Shown: positions 49,076-58,099, counted from the first letter of the stretch. The stretch is 64,000 nucleotides of DNA from Sphaerisporangium viridialbum (GCF_049674955.1 NZ_CP187232.1:8618001-8682000), one strand, 5' to 3'. The notes: a model not told the origin generated them from the sequence alone. A program made the numbers and translations.

Positions 49076-49157
49076 CCGACCGCCGGACCCGGCGCCCAGC
49101 CGTGTCCGGCGGACCGGCCGCCGTCCACGGCCACCCGGCCCTCGCCGCACCACGGAC

Positions 49158-49233
49158 TTCGGATCCGAACCGCCGTCACCGTCCCCATCGCGGACCTCGG
49201 GTCCGAACCGCCGTTTCGCACTTCGGATCCGAA
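49158..49233. promoter_or_regulatory. Three TTCGGATCCGAA palindromes upstream of the GPH symporter
   Basis: TTCGGATCCGAA, a perfect 12-bp palindrome, is at 49158-49169 and 49222-49233; a variant CTCGGGTCCGAA is at 49196-49207. The first two are each followed by CCGCCGT. The sites lie 63-138 bp before the symporter start. No regulator gene is adjacent, so the binding protein would be encoded elsewhere. Confidence 0.68.
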
Positions 49234-49295
49234 TCCCCCGTGAACGCCGGTGATTGGGGCTGGCGGCCCAAGGCCGTGTGGGCTGTAATTACGCA

Positions 49296-50666
49296 ATGAT
49301 CCCTTCGACGGCGGCACCCCGGCCCCAGGCCGTCTCGCGAGGCGTGCGGCTCGGCTACGGTGTGGGCTCGTTCTGCACCGCGACGTTCAGCGCCATCCCG
49401 GGCCTGCTGCTGTTGTTCTACCTCACCAACATCCTCGCGGTGCCCGCGTGGCTGGCGGGCGTGGTGGTCTTCGCCCCCAAGGCGTGGGATCTGGTGATCA
49501 ACCCACTCGTGGGCCAGTGGTCCGACCGCACGGTCTCGCGGTGGGGCCCACGGCGTCCCTGGCTGCTCGGCGGGGCGATCATCCTCCCCATCGCCTTCGC
49601 GCTCACGTTCGCGGGACCTCCCCTGACCGGCACCCCGGCCGCCCTGTTCGTCGGCGCCTTCTTCCTCATCGCCGCGACCGGGTACGCGCTGTACGAGGTG
49701 CCGTTCAAGGCGATGCCCGCCGAGATGACGGACGACTACCACGAGCGCACCTCGCTCCTGCAGTGGCGCATGATCTTCGTCGCCCTCGCGGTGGCGCTGA
49801 GCGGCATCATCGCCCCGGCCATCGCGTCGCACTCCCTCGACGGCTACCGCATGATGGGGATCATCTTCGCGGCCGTGCTGCTCGTGTCCATGCTCGCGTC
49901 CTTCTTCGGTACGGCCCGCGCGCCGCTGACGGGCAGTTCCGAGCCGGAGGCGACCCTCAGGGCCCAGCTCGCGGCGGCGAAGGCCAGCCGGCCGTTCCTC
50001 TGGCTGCTCGGCCTGTCGAGCGCGCAGACGCTGGCCGTGGGCGTGATGCTCGCCAGCGCCCCGTACTTCGCCTCGTACACCCTGGACAACCCCGCGGCCA
50101 CCAGCACGCTCTTCGCGGCGCTCGTCGGCCCCATGCTGATCACGATGCCCCTGTGGGTGTGGATCGCCCGCAAGATGGACAAGCGGGGCGCGATGATCCT
50201 CTCGGGCGCGCTCTTCATGATCGGGGCGCTGCTCGCGGCCCTCACCCCCGCCTTCGGCGCCCTGTACGCCCACCTGGTGACGTTGATCATCGGCGTGGGG
50301 TACGCCGGTCTCCAGCTTCTTCAGTTCTCCATGCTGGCCGACGTGATCGCCCACGACTCCGCGAGGAGCGGGAAGCGCAGGGGTGGCGTCTTCACCGGCC
50401 TGTGGACGGCCGTGGAGAGCGCGGTGACCGCCCTCGGCGCCCTGGTGGTCGGCGCGGTGCTGGGGGCCGGAGGCTTCATCTCCTCCGATCCCGAGCACCC
50501 CGTCACCCAGCCCGGCAGCGCCCTGACCGCCATCATCCTCACCCAGGCCGTCATCCCCGGCGTCATCATCCTCACCGGCATCCTGATGACCCTGAAATAC
50601 AGACTCACGGCCACCGACCTCGCCGGCGCGACCCCTCAGGTCATGTCACCCGGCGCGTCAGCGTGA
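49296..50666 (+). CDS. GPH-type sugar/cation symporter (MFS_2, MelB-like)
   Basis: The 456-residue membrane protein has about 12 helices and MelB-like motifs: VRLGYGVGSFCTATFSAIPG, PKAWDLVINPLVGQWSDRTV, RWGPRRPWLLGGAIILP and VPFKAMPAEMTDDYHERTSL. It probably imports a glycoside or similar solute with a cation. Three palindromic sites lie upstream. Its 3' end overlaps the convergent ABC permease gene by 26 bp. Confidence 0.9.
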   Translation: MIPSTAAPRPQAVSRGVRLGYGVGSFCTATFSAIPGLLLLFYLTNILAVPAWLAGVVVFAPKAWDLVINPLVGQWSDRTVSRWGPRRPWLLGGAIILPIAFALTFAGPPLTGTPAALFVGAFFLIAATGYALYEVPFKAMPAEMTDDYHERTSLLQWRMIFVALAVALSGIIAPAIASHSLDGYRMMGIIFAAVLLVSMLASFFGTARAPLTGSSEPEATLRAQLAAAKASRPFLWLLGLSSAQTLAVGVMLASAPYFASYTLDNPAATSTLFAALVGPMLITMPLWVWIARKMDKRGAMILSGALFMIGALLAALTPAFGALYAHLVTLIIGVGYAGLQLLQFSMLADVIAHDSARSGKRRGGVFTGLWTAVESAVTALGALVVGAVLGAGGFISSDPEHPVTQPGSALTAIILTQAVIPGVIILTGILMTLKYRLTATDLAGATPQVMSPGASA

Positions 50667-53223
50667 CCCGGGTCCGCGCGAACACACCGGCCACCAGACC
50701 GGCCACCAAGGGAAGCACCACCACGAGAGCGGCGATGGCGGGCCAGGGGATGACAAGCGTGGTGTCCGTCGCGTAGAGCTGCGGGCTACGCAGGAAATTC
50801 CTCGCCGACAAGACGGCGGCGAGACCGGGCACGAACCCCACGAGGACCCCCAAGGGCACGCCCGTCGCGGCGATGAACCACGCCTGCCCCATGGTCACCA
50901 GCCGCCTGATTCCCGGCGGCGCTCCGATCGCGCCGAGAGTGGCGACATCGGGCCGCGCGTCGGCGGCGGCCAGCCCTGTGGCGGCGAACGTGCTGCCGAG
51001 GACCAGGATGACCGCCGCCGCGCCCATGAGCAGCAGCACCAGGTTCAACGGGCTCTGATAGCCCCGCTCCACACGGCCGGAGACATTGGGTCCCCAGTCC
51101 GCGAGCATGCGTGTGATCCGGTCCTCCTCCGCGGGCGTCACCCCGTGACGTGCGGGATCGACGACGAACTGGCGCAACTCCGGCTTGAGGCCGAAACGCG
51201 TGGCAAGTGACATCGGAAGCAGAGCGTCCGCGAGACCCGCCCGCACGGGCCGCATCTCGACCGCGGGCACCTGGAAGTCGAGACGGGCCGGTTCGTCTAC
51301 GAAGGACATCCTCCTCAACGTGGCCTTCCCATCGCGGACCACACCCGGGTGGAAGACCACCGCCTTTCCCGCCGCCAGCGCCGCCGCCACGGCGGGGTCG
51401 TCCCTGCCGGCGAGGTAGCGGAGCAGATCGGGGCCTCCCACTCTGATAGGGCGCGTCGCACGGCAGTACGGCTCGGGGTCGCAGGGAAGGGAATCCAGTC
51501 TGATGCTGTCGTCGCCCGCGTAGGTCGGCCGGTAGACATCGATCAGGGGCACCCCGGGCAGCTCCCGCTCGACGGCCGCGCGCAGGCGCAGGGCCTGGTC
51601 CTGGGTGGGTGCGACCATGTCCACGCTGAACGCGCCGTACACCTCATCCGGCCGGTACAGGCCGGCCCGCCGCGCGTCCTCATTGGCCGCGCCGATCATG
51701 AACGCCACGAGGCTCGCGGTGGCGGCGGCCACGGCGGCGAGCGCAGGGGCCGTACGAGCTCGGTTACGGGCCGAGTCACGCGCGGCGAGCCGGAACGGGA
51801 GTGGCAGGCGGGCGGCGAGGCGGCCGACCACCCCGACCAGCCACGGCGTCAGCAGGACCAGACCGACCATCGCGCAGAACGATCCTCCGACGATCCCTAC
51901 GGTGCCGAGACCGAAGAAGCGCAGGTCTCCCCTCTGGGCGGCGAGGAGCGTGCCGGCGAACCCCACGACGAGCAGGGCCAGACCGGCGAGCGGCCAGCCT
52001 CGGTGGGTTCGCACCTCCCCACGAAGTCCTGCGAGCGCGCCCACGACATCGGTGCGCGCGGCCTGCCGGGCGGGTACCACCGCGGCGATCACCGCGCTGG
52101 CCAGCCCGAGCGCCGCGACGCCCGCGACCTGGCCGAGCGGCACTTCGTACGGACCCGCCGCCCACCTGTTGACGCTTTCCACGATCGGGATCGCCGCGAG
52201 GACGACGGCGAGTCCCGCCGCCACTCCCAGCGCCGTCGCGGCACCGCCCAGCACGACGCCGTCGGCGAGCACGATGGAACGCAGCTGACGCGCCGACGCC
52301 CCCTGCGCCGCGATCAGTGCCAGTTCCCTGCGGCGGCGTCGGATGCCCACCGCGAACGCGGGCCCGGCCAGCAGGACGACCTCCAGCACGATCATCATGA
52401 CGACGAGACCCGGGACGACGAGCTGCGATGTCTCCACACGGGATGTCATGTTGTCGAGTGCCGCACGCGGGGGATTCGGAGCGGAAATGACCGCACGCGA
52501 CTGGACGACCAGCCCTTGGGCGTTCAGCCGGCGGACGTCCTTCCACACCACGGCCGCCGGCGTGTCGACGAGCCATTCCTTGGTCGGCCCCCGCGTGCTG
52601 TCGGGCATCGCCACCACCAGGTCGCGGCCGAACTGGTGGGCGTCGTCGACGACCCCCACTACGCGATGGGAGATGCTCGAACCGGAGAGCGAGATCGCCG
52701 ATCCGATGCCGACGCCGTGCCGGACCAGCCACGGCGACACGACCACCTCTTCCGCGGACGCGGGAAACCGGCCCTGCCTGAGGAGATACATGCCACGGGT
52801 CAGCGGGTCGCGCAGGTCGAGCTCCACCACCGGCGTGGGTTCGAACCACCTCCCTCGGTAGACCCGCGAACCGGAAATGATCGGCACGACGCGACTGCCC
52901 GGCGGCAGCAGCCCGGCGACCTCCTCCGCCGTCCAGGGTTTCGCCCCTCTGGGCAACGGTCCCACCGTGCCCGCGCGGCTCCCGGTGTAGTCCTGCTCGG
53001 CGACCCCGGGCGGGCCGGGCGCGACACGGATGCGGGCGTCCGCCGTACCCAGGTCCCGGCTCAGGCCCTCCACCGGGGTCACGTCGAAGGTCGCGATGAG
53101 GGTGGCCAGAGCGGTGATCACCAGTACGGGGAGGCCGATCATGGTGAGGACCAGAGCGCTCCTGCCCTTGGAGCGCCAGGCGTCGCGCCGGGAGATGCGC
53201 AGCGCCGCCCGTACTGCGCTCAC
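50641..53223 (-). CDS. FtsX-like ABC transporter permease (MacB type)
   Basis: The 860-residue protein has a first transmembrane helix (ALVLTMIGLPVLVITALATL), a large extracytoplasmic domain, and two FtsX cores of three to four helices each (VVPGLVVMMIVLEVVLLAGP with RRRRELALIAAQGASARQLR; later GAAAVILVLGSTFAATGLAA, ATLGAIGAPPGIRRL). This is the double-FtsX layout of actinobacterial antimicrobial-peptide or lipid exporters. GTG 53223 overlaps the ATPase stop, so both are coupled. Confidence 0.92.
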   Translation of the reverse strand: MSAVRAALRISRRDAWRSKGRSALVLTMIGLPVLVITALATLIATFDVTPVEGLSRDLGTADARIRVAPGPPGVAEQDYTGSRAGTVGPLPRGAKPWTAEEVAGLLPPGSRVVPIISGSRVYRGRWFEPTPVVELDLRDPLTRGMYLLRQGRFPASAEEVVVSPWLVRHGVGIGSAISLSGSSISHRVVGVVDDAHQFGRDLVVAMPDSTRGPTKEWLVDTPAAVVWKDVRRLNAQGLVVQSRAVISAPNPPRAALDNMTSRVETSQLVVPGLVVMMIVLEVVLLAGPAFAVGIRRRRRELALIAAQGASARQLRSIVLADGVVLGGAATALGVAAGLAVVLAAIPIVESVNRWAAGPYEVPLGQVAGVAALGLASAVIAAVVPARQAARTDVVGALAGLRGEVRTHRGWPLAGLALLVVGFAGTLLAAQRGDLRFFGLGTVGIVGGSFCAMVGLVLLTPWLVGVVGRLAARLPLPFRLAARDSARNRARTAPALAAVAAATASLVAFMIGAANEDARRAGLYRPDEVYGAFSVDMVAPTQDQALRLRAAVERELPGVPLIDVYRPTYAGDDSIRLDSLPCDPEPYCRATRPIRVGGPDLLRYLAGRDDPAVAAALAAGKAVVFHPGVVRDGKATLRRMSFVDEPARLDFQVPAVEMRPVRAGLADALLPMSLATRFGLKPELRQFVVDPARHGVTPAEEDRITRMLADWGPNVSGRVERGYQSPLNLVLLLMGAAAVILVLGSTFAATGLAAADARPDVATLGAIGAPPGIRRLVTMGQAWFIAATGVPLGVLVGFVPGLAAVLSARNFLRSPQLYATDTTLVIPWPAIAALVVVLPLVAGLVAGVFARTRVTLTRRVT

Positions 53224-53918
53224 GCGGTCACCGTCACGGTGCTGTCGACGACGGCTCCGTCACGGAGGAAGACGACCCGGTCGGCCCAGGCGGCGAGCCG
53301 GGGCTCGTGGGTCACCAGCAGGACGGCCGCTCCGGCGTCGCAGCGCGCGCGCAGCAGGGCCAGGATGTCCTCCCCGGTCGCGGTGTCGAGGGCGCCGGTC
53401 GGCTCGTCGGCGAGCAGCAGCCGCCGCTCCCCCACCAGAGCGCGGGCGATGGCCACGCGCTGCCGCTGGCCGCCCGAGATCTCGTCGGGGAAGCGGTCTG
53501 CCACGTGCGCGATCCCTACCTCGTCCAGTACCGCGCGGGCCTCGTCACGGGCCTGGCGGGTCTTCACGCCGTCCAGTTCGCGCGGCAGCATGACGTTCTC
53601 GGCGGCGGTCAGCGAGGGGATCAGGTTCAGGTCCTGGAAGACGTAGCCGACGTGCCTGCGCCGCAGCCTGGCCAGCTCCCTGGCGGACAGGGAGCCGAGA
53701 TCGGTGCCTTCGACGGTCACGGTCCCCGAGGTGGGCCGGTCGAGCCCTCCCGCGAGGTTCAGCAGGGTGGACTTGCCCGACCCGGAGGGACCCATGACGG
53801 CCACCAGCTCTCCGTCCGCCACCTCCAGGCTCACCTCCGCGAGAGCCCGTACGGCCTGCGGCCCCTCGCCGTGCACGCGGGTGACGCCGGCGAGCCGGAC
53901 GACCCGTTCAGTGGTCAT
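53220..53918 (-). CDS. ABC transporter ATP-binding protein (LolD/MacB type)
   Basis: The 232-residue ATPase has Walker A GPSGSGKST, signature ISGGQRQRVAIARAL, Walker B LLLADEPTGALD and LLVTHEPRLAAWADR, typical of ATPases working with FtsX-like permeases. Its ATG at 53918 lies 11 bp inside the PadR gene end, giving a PadR-ATPase-permease operon. Confidence 0.95.
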   Translation of the reverse strand: MTTERVVRLAGVTRVHGEGPQAVRALAEVSLEVADGELVAVMGPSGSGKSTLLNLAGGLDRPTSGTVTVEGTDLGSLSARELARLRRRHVGYVFQDLNLIPSLTAAENVMLPRELDGVKTRQARDEARAVLDEVGIAHVADRFPDEISGGQRQRVAIARALVGERRLLLADEPTGALDTATGEDILALLRARCDAGAAVLLVTHEPRLAAWADRVVFLRDGAVVDSTVTVTA

Positions 53919-54432
53919 TGCTTGTCTCCTGGGAAGTGGCGATGACTGCCTCGCAGTGGTCGAGCCAGCGTTGTTCGGCCTCGGCTTGGAAGATCATGGA
54001 GTCGAGCACCAGGCGTTGCGCGGTTCCGGCCTCGGCGCGTTTGGCGCGGGTCAGGTTCTGCAGGGTGCGCATGGTGGCGGTGCGCTGGGCCTGCACGACC
54101 TGGCGGACCTCGACGCCCGGCGCGGTGACGGCCATGGCCAGCTTGATCACCAGTTCGTCGCGGGGCCGGTCGGCCTGGGCGATGGGGGTGCCGAACCATC
54201 GCGACAGCTCCGACCGGCCCTTTTCCGTGATGGCGTACACCACCCGGCCCTGGTCATCCTGCTCGCCGGGCGCAACGAGGCCGTCGCGCTCCATGCGGGA
54301 GAGCGTCGTGTAGACCTGGCCGATGTTCAGCGGCCAGGTCGCCCCCGTGGACGCCTCGAACTCCACACGAAGCTGGTAGCCGTAGCGCGGCCCCTGGGTC
54401 AGCAGGGCGAGCAGGCCGTGGCGGATCGACAT
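53908..54432 (-). CDS. PadR family transcriptional regulator
   Basis: The 174-residue protein has the PadR winged helix (MSIRHGLLALLTQGPRYGYQ, NIGQVYTTLSRMERDGLVAP, YAITEKGRSEL) and a C-terminal Vir-like helical dimerisation region. It heads the operon with the ABC exporter it likely controls. A near-perfect 24-bp palindrome lies two bases before its ATG, so it is almost certainly autoregulated. Confidence 0.94.
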   Translation of the reverse strand: MSIRHGLLALLTQGPRYGYQLRVEFEASTGATWPLNIGQVYTTLSRMERDGLVAPGEQDDQGRVVYAITEKGRSELSRWFGTPIAQADRPRDELVIKLAMAVTAPGVEVRQVVQAQRTATMRTLQNLTRAKRAEAGTAQRLVLDSMIFQAEAEQRWLDHCEAVIATSQETSNDH

Positions 54433-54434
54433 GA

Positions 54435-54458
54435 ATACTCAGTATGCATACCGAGTAT
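54435..54458. promoter_or_regulatory. PadR operator
   Basis: ATACTC-A-GTATGCATAC-C-GAGTAT is a 24-bp palindrome with only one unmatched pair (positions 7 and 18). It has the ATAC/GTAT core known for PadR proteins and sits directly before the PadR start codon, so bound protein would block the operon. Confidence 0.85.
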
Positions 54459-54521
54459 GCTCTCGACAAGAGATCCCGCATATTCTGGACACCTTGCCGT
54501 TGCCAGCCTGATACTCGGGAG

Positions 54522-55061
54522 ATGAGCTCGACGCACCCGCCTGTGCGCGCCTCCGACGGGGACCGTGATCGCGCGATCAGTGAGCTCCGCGATCATGCAC
54601 TCGAAGGACAGATCTCGCATGACACCTTTCTCGGACGGGTCGATCGAGCGCTGCGTGCCCGCAGCCGCGTCGAGCTGACCGACCTCGTCTCCGATCTGCC
54701 GCCGAGCGGCAGATGGCGGCGGAGGCTGACCGACGCCGTGGCCTCGGTCTCCGACCTCACCACCCGCATCGAGACCGCGTGGCGCCGCCCGCGCCTCCCC
54801 AGGCTCGCCCTGCCAGGCGACAGCCGAACGCGCTACGTGGTGGGCCGCGGCTCCGACTGCGACCTGATCCTCACCGACCTCACGGTGTCACGCGTGCACG
54901 CCGAGCTCCGCCGAGACAGCGAGGCGTGGCTCCTCGTAGACCTCGGCTCGCTCAACGGCACCCGGCTGAACGGCTGGCGTCTGGTCGGGCCCGCCCACGT
55001 CCGCGCGGGCGACGAGATCTCCTTCGGCGAGTGCGCGTTCCTGGTCTCCCTGCCGCAGTAA
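54522..55061 (+). CDS. DUF1707 and FHA domain protein
   Basis: The 179-residue protein begins with a DUF1707-like segment (VRASDGDRDRAISELRDHAL, DTFLGRVDRALRARSR, LVSDLP), then a basic linker, and ends with an FHA domain (RYVVGRGSDCDLILTDLTVS, RVHAEL, DLGSLNGTRLNG), which binds phosphothreonine. It lacks a membrane segment. It probably reads Ser/Thr kinase signalling near the cell envelope; the next gene is a D,D-carboxypeptidase. ATG 54522 is preferred, though a longer open frame starts at 54444. Confidence 0.9.
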   Translation: MSSTHPPVRASDGDRDRAISELRDHALEGQISHDTFLGRVDRALRARSRVELTDLVSDLPPSGRWRRRLTDAVASVSDLTTRIETAWRRPRLPRLALPGDSRTRYVVGRGSDCDLILTDLTVSRVHAELRRDSEAWLLVDLGSLNGTRLNGWRLVGPAHVRAGDEISFGECAFLVSLPQ

Positions 55062-55164
55062 GCGGTTCCGGCCGGACAAGATACGAACATTTCCGTATTG
55101 CCGTCTGGGCAGAGGTTCTCGATGATCGCGGCATGATCCGGGCCATCTATCTCTGGAGGAACCC

Positions 55165-56733
55165 GTGCGGATGCCCCGACGACCGGCCGGACTGCTGACG
55201 GCAGTACTCCTCACCCTCACCGTGACGTGGGCGTCGGGCGCGGGCGCCCCTGCGAACGCCGCTGATCCGGCGCCCGGCGTCGCCGATCTCGTCAAGGACC
55301 TCGACCAGATCCTCAATGCCTCGAACCTCGCCGTGGCCCGCTCCGGCGTGGTCGTCAAGAGCGCCTCGACGGGCGAGCAGCTCTACGCGCAGGACCCCGG
55401 GAAGGTGTTCCTCCCGGCCTCCAACACCAAGCTGCTCACCTCCACCGCCGCCGTCGACACCCTGGGCCTCGACTACCGCTTCACCACGAGCGTGCTGAGC
55501 TCGGGACACCGCCTGGGCTCCACCCTGGCCGGTGACCTCTACCTCAGGGGCACCGGCGACCCGACAATGCTGGCCGCCGACTACGACGCGCTCGCGGCCA
55601 AGGTGGCCGGCTCCGGCGTCAAGGTCGTCACCGGCAGGCTCGTCGCCGACGACACCTGGTTCGACGACGTGCGGCTTGGCACCGACTGGGCGTGGGACGA
55701 CGAGCCGTACTACTACGCGGCCCAGATCTCGGCGCTGACCGCCTCCCCCGACACCGACTACGACGCCGGCTCGGTGATCGTCTCCGTCGCCCCCGGCGCG
55801 TCGGCGGGCGCCGCCGCCAAGGTGACCACCACGCCGCCGACCGACTACATCACGATCGAGAACCACGCCACCACCGGCGCGGAGACCGACGTCCAGGTCA
55901 ACCGCGTGCACGGCACCAACAAGGTCGTGATCACCGGCACCGTGGCCGGCAAGTACGACGAGTGGGTCACGGTCGACGACCCGACAGGGTACGCCGCGTC
56001 GCTGTTCAGGAAGGCGCTCGCCAAGCACGGAGTCCGCGTGCTGGGCACGACCGGCCGGGGCGCGACGCCGGAGGCCGCCAAGAGCGTGGCCCAGCGCGAC
56101 TCCATGCCGCTCAGCGAGCTACTGGTGCCCTTCCTGAAGCTCAGCAACAACATGCACGCCGAGATCCTCACCAAGGCGATGGGCCGCAAGGTGTCCGGCA
56201 AGGGCACCTGGGACGCCGGGCTGGCCGTCGCGCTCGGATTCGCCGCGAAGAACGGGGTCAAGGCGGTGCGGCTGCGCGACGGCTCGGGCCTGTCGCGGCT
56301 GGACGGCGTGACCCCGGGCGAACTCACGGGGTTCCTCATCACCATGCGCTCCAAGCCGTGGTTCAAGACCTGGTACGACGCCCTGCCCATCGCGGGCAAC
56401 TCCGACCGCTTCACCGGCGGTACGCTGCGCAGCCGCATGGCGGGCACCCCGGCGGCGAACAACGTGCACGCCAAGACCGGCTCGCTGACCAGCGTCACCG
56501 GGCTGTCCGGCTACGTGACCAGCGCCGACGGCGAGCCGCTGGTGTTCTCGATCCTGACCAACAACTACCTGACCGGCAGTCCGAAGACGACCGTGGAGGA
56601 CGCCATCGCGGTCCGGCTCGCGCAGTTCAAACGGGACACCCCGGTGGACGCCACCATCCAGCTCAAGAACGCGACCCCCGAGGGCCCGGAGAGCGACCTC
56701 GAATGCTCGTGGCGCAAGCCCGTCCAGTGCTGA
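55165..56733 (+). CDS. dacB: D-alanyl-D-alanine carboxypeptidase/endopeptidase (S13, PBP4/DacB type)
   Basis: The 522-residue exported enzyme trims peptidoglycan. It has a signal peptide (GLLTAVLLTLTVTWASGAG, cleavage near APANAADP) and the three penicillin-binding motifs in order: SxxK in LPASNTKLLTS (about residue 92), SxN in LKLSNNMHAE, and KTG in VHAKTGSLTSVTG. The S13-type insertion domain lies between the first two. GTG 55165 follows TGGAGGAACCC; ATG 55171 is an alternative. The gene ends before a strong hairpin and the displaced ilvC end. Confidence 0.95.
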   Translation: MRMPRRPAGLLTAVLLTLTVTWASGAGAPANAADPAPGVADLVKDLDQILNASNLAVARSGVVVKSASTGEQLYAQDPGKVFLPASNTKLLTSTAAVDTLGLDYRFTTSVLSSGHRLGSTLAGDLYLRGTGDPTMLAADYDALAAKVAGSGVKVVTGRLVADDTWFDDVRLGTDWAWDDEPYYYAAQISALTASPDTDYDAGSVIVSVAPGASAGAAAKVTTTPPTDYITIENHATTGAETDVQVNRVHGTNKVVITGTVAGKYDEWVTVDDPTGYAASLFRKALAKHGVRVLGTTGRGATPEAAKSVAQRDSMPLSELLVPFLKLSNNMHAEILTKAMGRKVSGKGTWDAGLAVALGFAAKNGVKAVRLRDGSGLSRLDGVTPGELTGFLITMRSKPWFKTWYDALPIAGNSDRFTGGTLRSRMAGTPAANNVHAKTGSLTSVTGLSGYVTSADGEPLVFSILTNNYLTGSPKTTVEDAIAVRLAQFKRDTPVDATIQLKNATPEGPESDLECSWRKPVQC

Positions 56734-56782
56734 CCCGCACCTGAGGGGCCGGTGCTGTGATCCCGTCCTGAGGCCGAAACGC

Positions 56783-56823
56783 CACCGGCTCCGTCCCGTG
56801 TGTGACACGGGGCGGAGCCGGTG
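56783..56823. terminator. Terminator between the carboxypeptidase gene and the displaced ilvC end
   Basis: CACCGGCTCCG-T-CCCGTGT, loop GTG-like, ACACGGG-G-CGGAGCCGGTG forms a stem of about 18 bp with one mismatch. Facing the left copy of the ilvC 3' end, it may be the original ilvC terminator. Confidence 0.8.
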
Positions 56824-56855
56824 ACGTTCGACATGCCGGAGAGCGTGCCGGAGGA

Positions 56856-56974
56856 AGGGTTACTTCTCCTTGAGCCAGCTCATCATCGGGCGGAGCTTGG
56901 CGCCGGTCTTCTCGATGGGGTGCCCGGCCAGCTCCTCGCGGTACTTGCGGAAGTTGCTCTGGCCGCCGTCGAAC
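56856..56974 (-). pseudogene. Displaced copy of the ilvC 3' end (119 bp)
   Basis: This stretch matches 58316-58434 at 118 of 119 positions (difference at 56967/58427). It encodes the last 37 or so residues of IlvC, including FRKYREELAGHPIEKTGAKL and the stop, but the rest of ilvC is missing. A chimeric open frame continues into the cassette. The geometry, an intact gene on one side and an orphan 3' end on the other side of an insert, is that of an element inserted at a gene's 3' end. Confidence 0.92.
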
Positions 56975-57043
56975 GAGGGTCCTCGACAGACCAGACGTGA
57001 TCGTGGTTCCAGCGAGCAATCGTCGAGGCCTGCCGTACAGTCG

Positions 57044-57805
57044 TTACTCTTGCTCGCCTTCGGCCAGGAGCGCCGCCGCGGCATGCAGGTCCATGAGATT
57101 GGACCAGATCACCTCGCCGGATTCGACATCGCGGTGAGGCATTACATCGGGATACCAGCTGTCGCGATCGCAGCCAGGCACGGCATCGAGGATGGCGGCC
57201 TGGTCGGCGATGGTTACGTGGCCGATGATGCGGATGCCCACGTAGGTCTCGTGCCCTTCGTCCGCGCGGACGAGGACGGCAAGCGTATAACCAGCAAGAT
57301 CCTCCCGCTGTTCGCGCCCGGTCAGCAGGGCGTGGGCGACCAGGGTCCGAACGCATGCCTCCATCCGGAGGACGCTGCGTTCGGCCTCTTCAAGCCGCAG
57401 GCGAGCTTCATCCAGCGGGCCGGGAAGTAGGTTCTTTGTGCAGGTGTCGCTGGTCAGCGCCGACGTGTGGGAGCTGTTGTATGCCTTCCGGGCTTGCCGG
57501 GCTCGTTCGGTGAGCGCCGCATAGAAGTCGTCCGGGCTGCCGTCCTCGCGACGTCCGGCTGCCACCAGCCACGGGCAGCGGTTGTCCGGCCAAACCGCTC
57601 CCCGCCATCGCTGGATCTTGACTTTGAAGAGCACGTTGTCATCCACCGAGACGATGCGCTCCCGGGCGCTGTCCCCGGCGAACTGAGCGGACGCCTTGCG
57701 GATCAATGGGTGATCGATCTCGTCCAGCGCCACGCGGGCGGGCGGCAGCTTGGCGATGCCGAGGTCCTCACGCAGGCAACGGATGGTCGGACGAGTAGGG
57801 TTCAC
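57044..57805 (-). CDS. Unknown 253-residue protein of the ilvC-flanked cassette (toxin candidate)
   Basis: Starting at GTG 57805, which overlaps the stop of the RHH gene (GTGA), the protein has no signal or membrane segment. It reads LPPARVALDEIDHPLIRKAS, then VLFKVKIQRWRGAVWPDNRC with PWLVAAGRREDGSPDDFYAA, a helical middle (LDEARLRLEEAERSVLRMEA), and a C-terminal VRADEGHETYVGIRIIGHV. I do not recognise the family. Position after a small RHH-type gene, coupling and location inside an insertion suggest a toxin-antitoxin-like or selfish function; that is inference. GC is visibly lower than in the neighbours. Confidence 0.78.
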   Translation of the reverse strand: MNPTRPTIRCLREDLGIAKLPPARVALDEIDHPLIRKASAQFAGDSARERIVSVDDNVLFKVKIQRWRGAVWPDNRCPWLVAAGRREDGSPDDFYAALTERARQARKAYNSSHTSALTSDTCTKNLLPGPLDEARLRLEEAERSVLRMEACVRTLVAHALLTGREQREDLAGYTLAVLVRADEGHETYVGIRIIGHVTIADQAAILDAVPGCDRDSWYPDVMPHRDVESGEVIWSNLMDLHAAAALLAEGEQE

Positions 57806-58068
57806 CCTTCCTCCACGCCGCCGAGTTCCTCGATCTGCTCCTTGGTCAGTCCGGAGACGAGGGCCACCCTCGCGGCATGTGTCCCGTCCAACTGGGCCAT
57901 CGCCTCCTGCATCGCCGCATGTAGTTCTGCCTGACGGACCTGGAGATACACGCGTACGGCTTGTGCAACGAACTCCTTTTTCGTCACGTGCAGGAAGTGC
58001 GCACCATGAGAGATCAGGCGATCGGTTTCGGTATCCACCTTCAAGGGAGCCACGTTTGAGCCAGCCAC
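57802..58068 (-). CDS. Ribbon-helix-helix-like small DNA-binding protein (antitoxin candidate)
   Basis: The 88-residue protein from GTG 58068 (GGAGG upstream) has the pattern of an RHH fold: a short strand VAPLKVDTETD, helix RLISHGAHFLHV, then TKKEFVAQAVRVYLQVRQAE, followed by a helical tail ending in LTKEQIEELGGVEEG. Such proteins bind operator DNA as dimers and are common antitoxins. A palindrome ACCCA-N8-TGGGT lies 14 bp before the start. The stop overlaps the start of the 253-residue protein. Confidence 0.75.
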   Translation of the reverse strand: MAGSNVAPLKVDTETDRLISHGAHFLHVTKKEFVAQAVRVYLQVRQAELHAAMQEAMAQLDGTHAARVALVSGLTKEQIEELGGVEEG

Positions 58069-58081
58069 AACAACCTCCAGT

Positions 58082-58099
58082 ACCCAATGGTACCTGGGT
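58082..58099. promoter_or_regulatory. Palindromic operator candidate of the RHH cassette
   Basis: ACCCA-ATGGTACC-TGGGT: 5-bp arms around an inner GGTACC palindrome, directly upstream of the RHH start codon. The position fits autoregulation by the RHH protein. Between 58100 and 58260 no gene is seen. Confidence 0.6.

Noticed and set aside
56860..57084. A 74-codon frame ending in the displaced IlvC tail
   Set aside because: The N-terminal half is an out-of-frame reading of cassette DNA; only the tail resembles IlvC. Treated as a pseudogene fragment.
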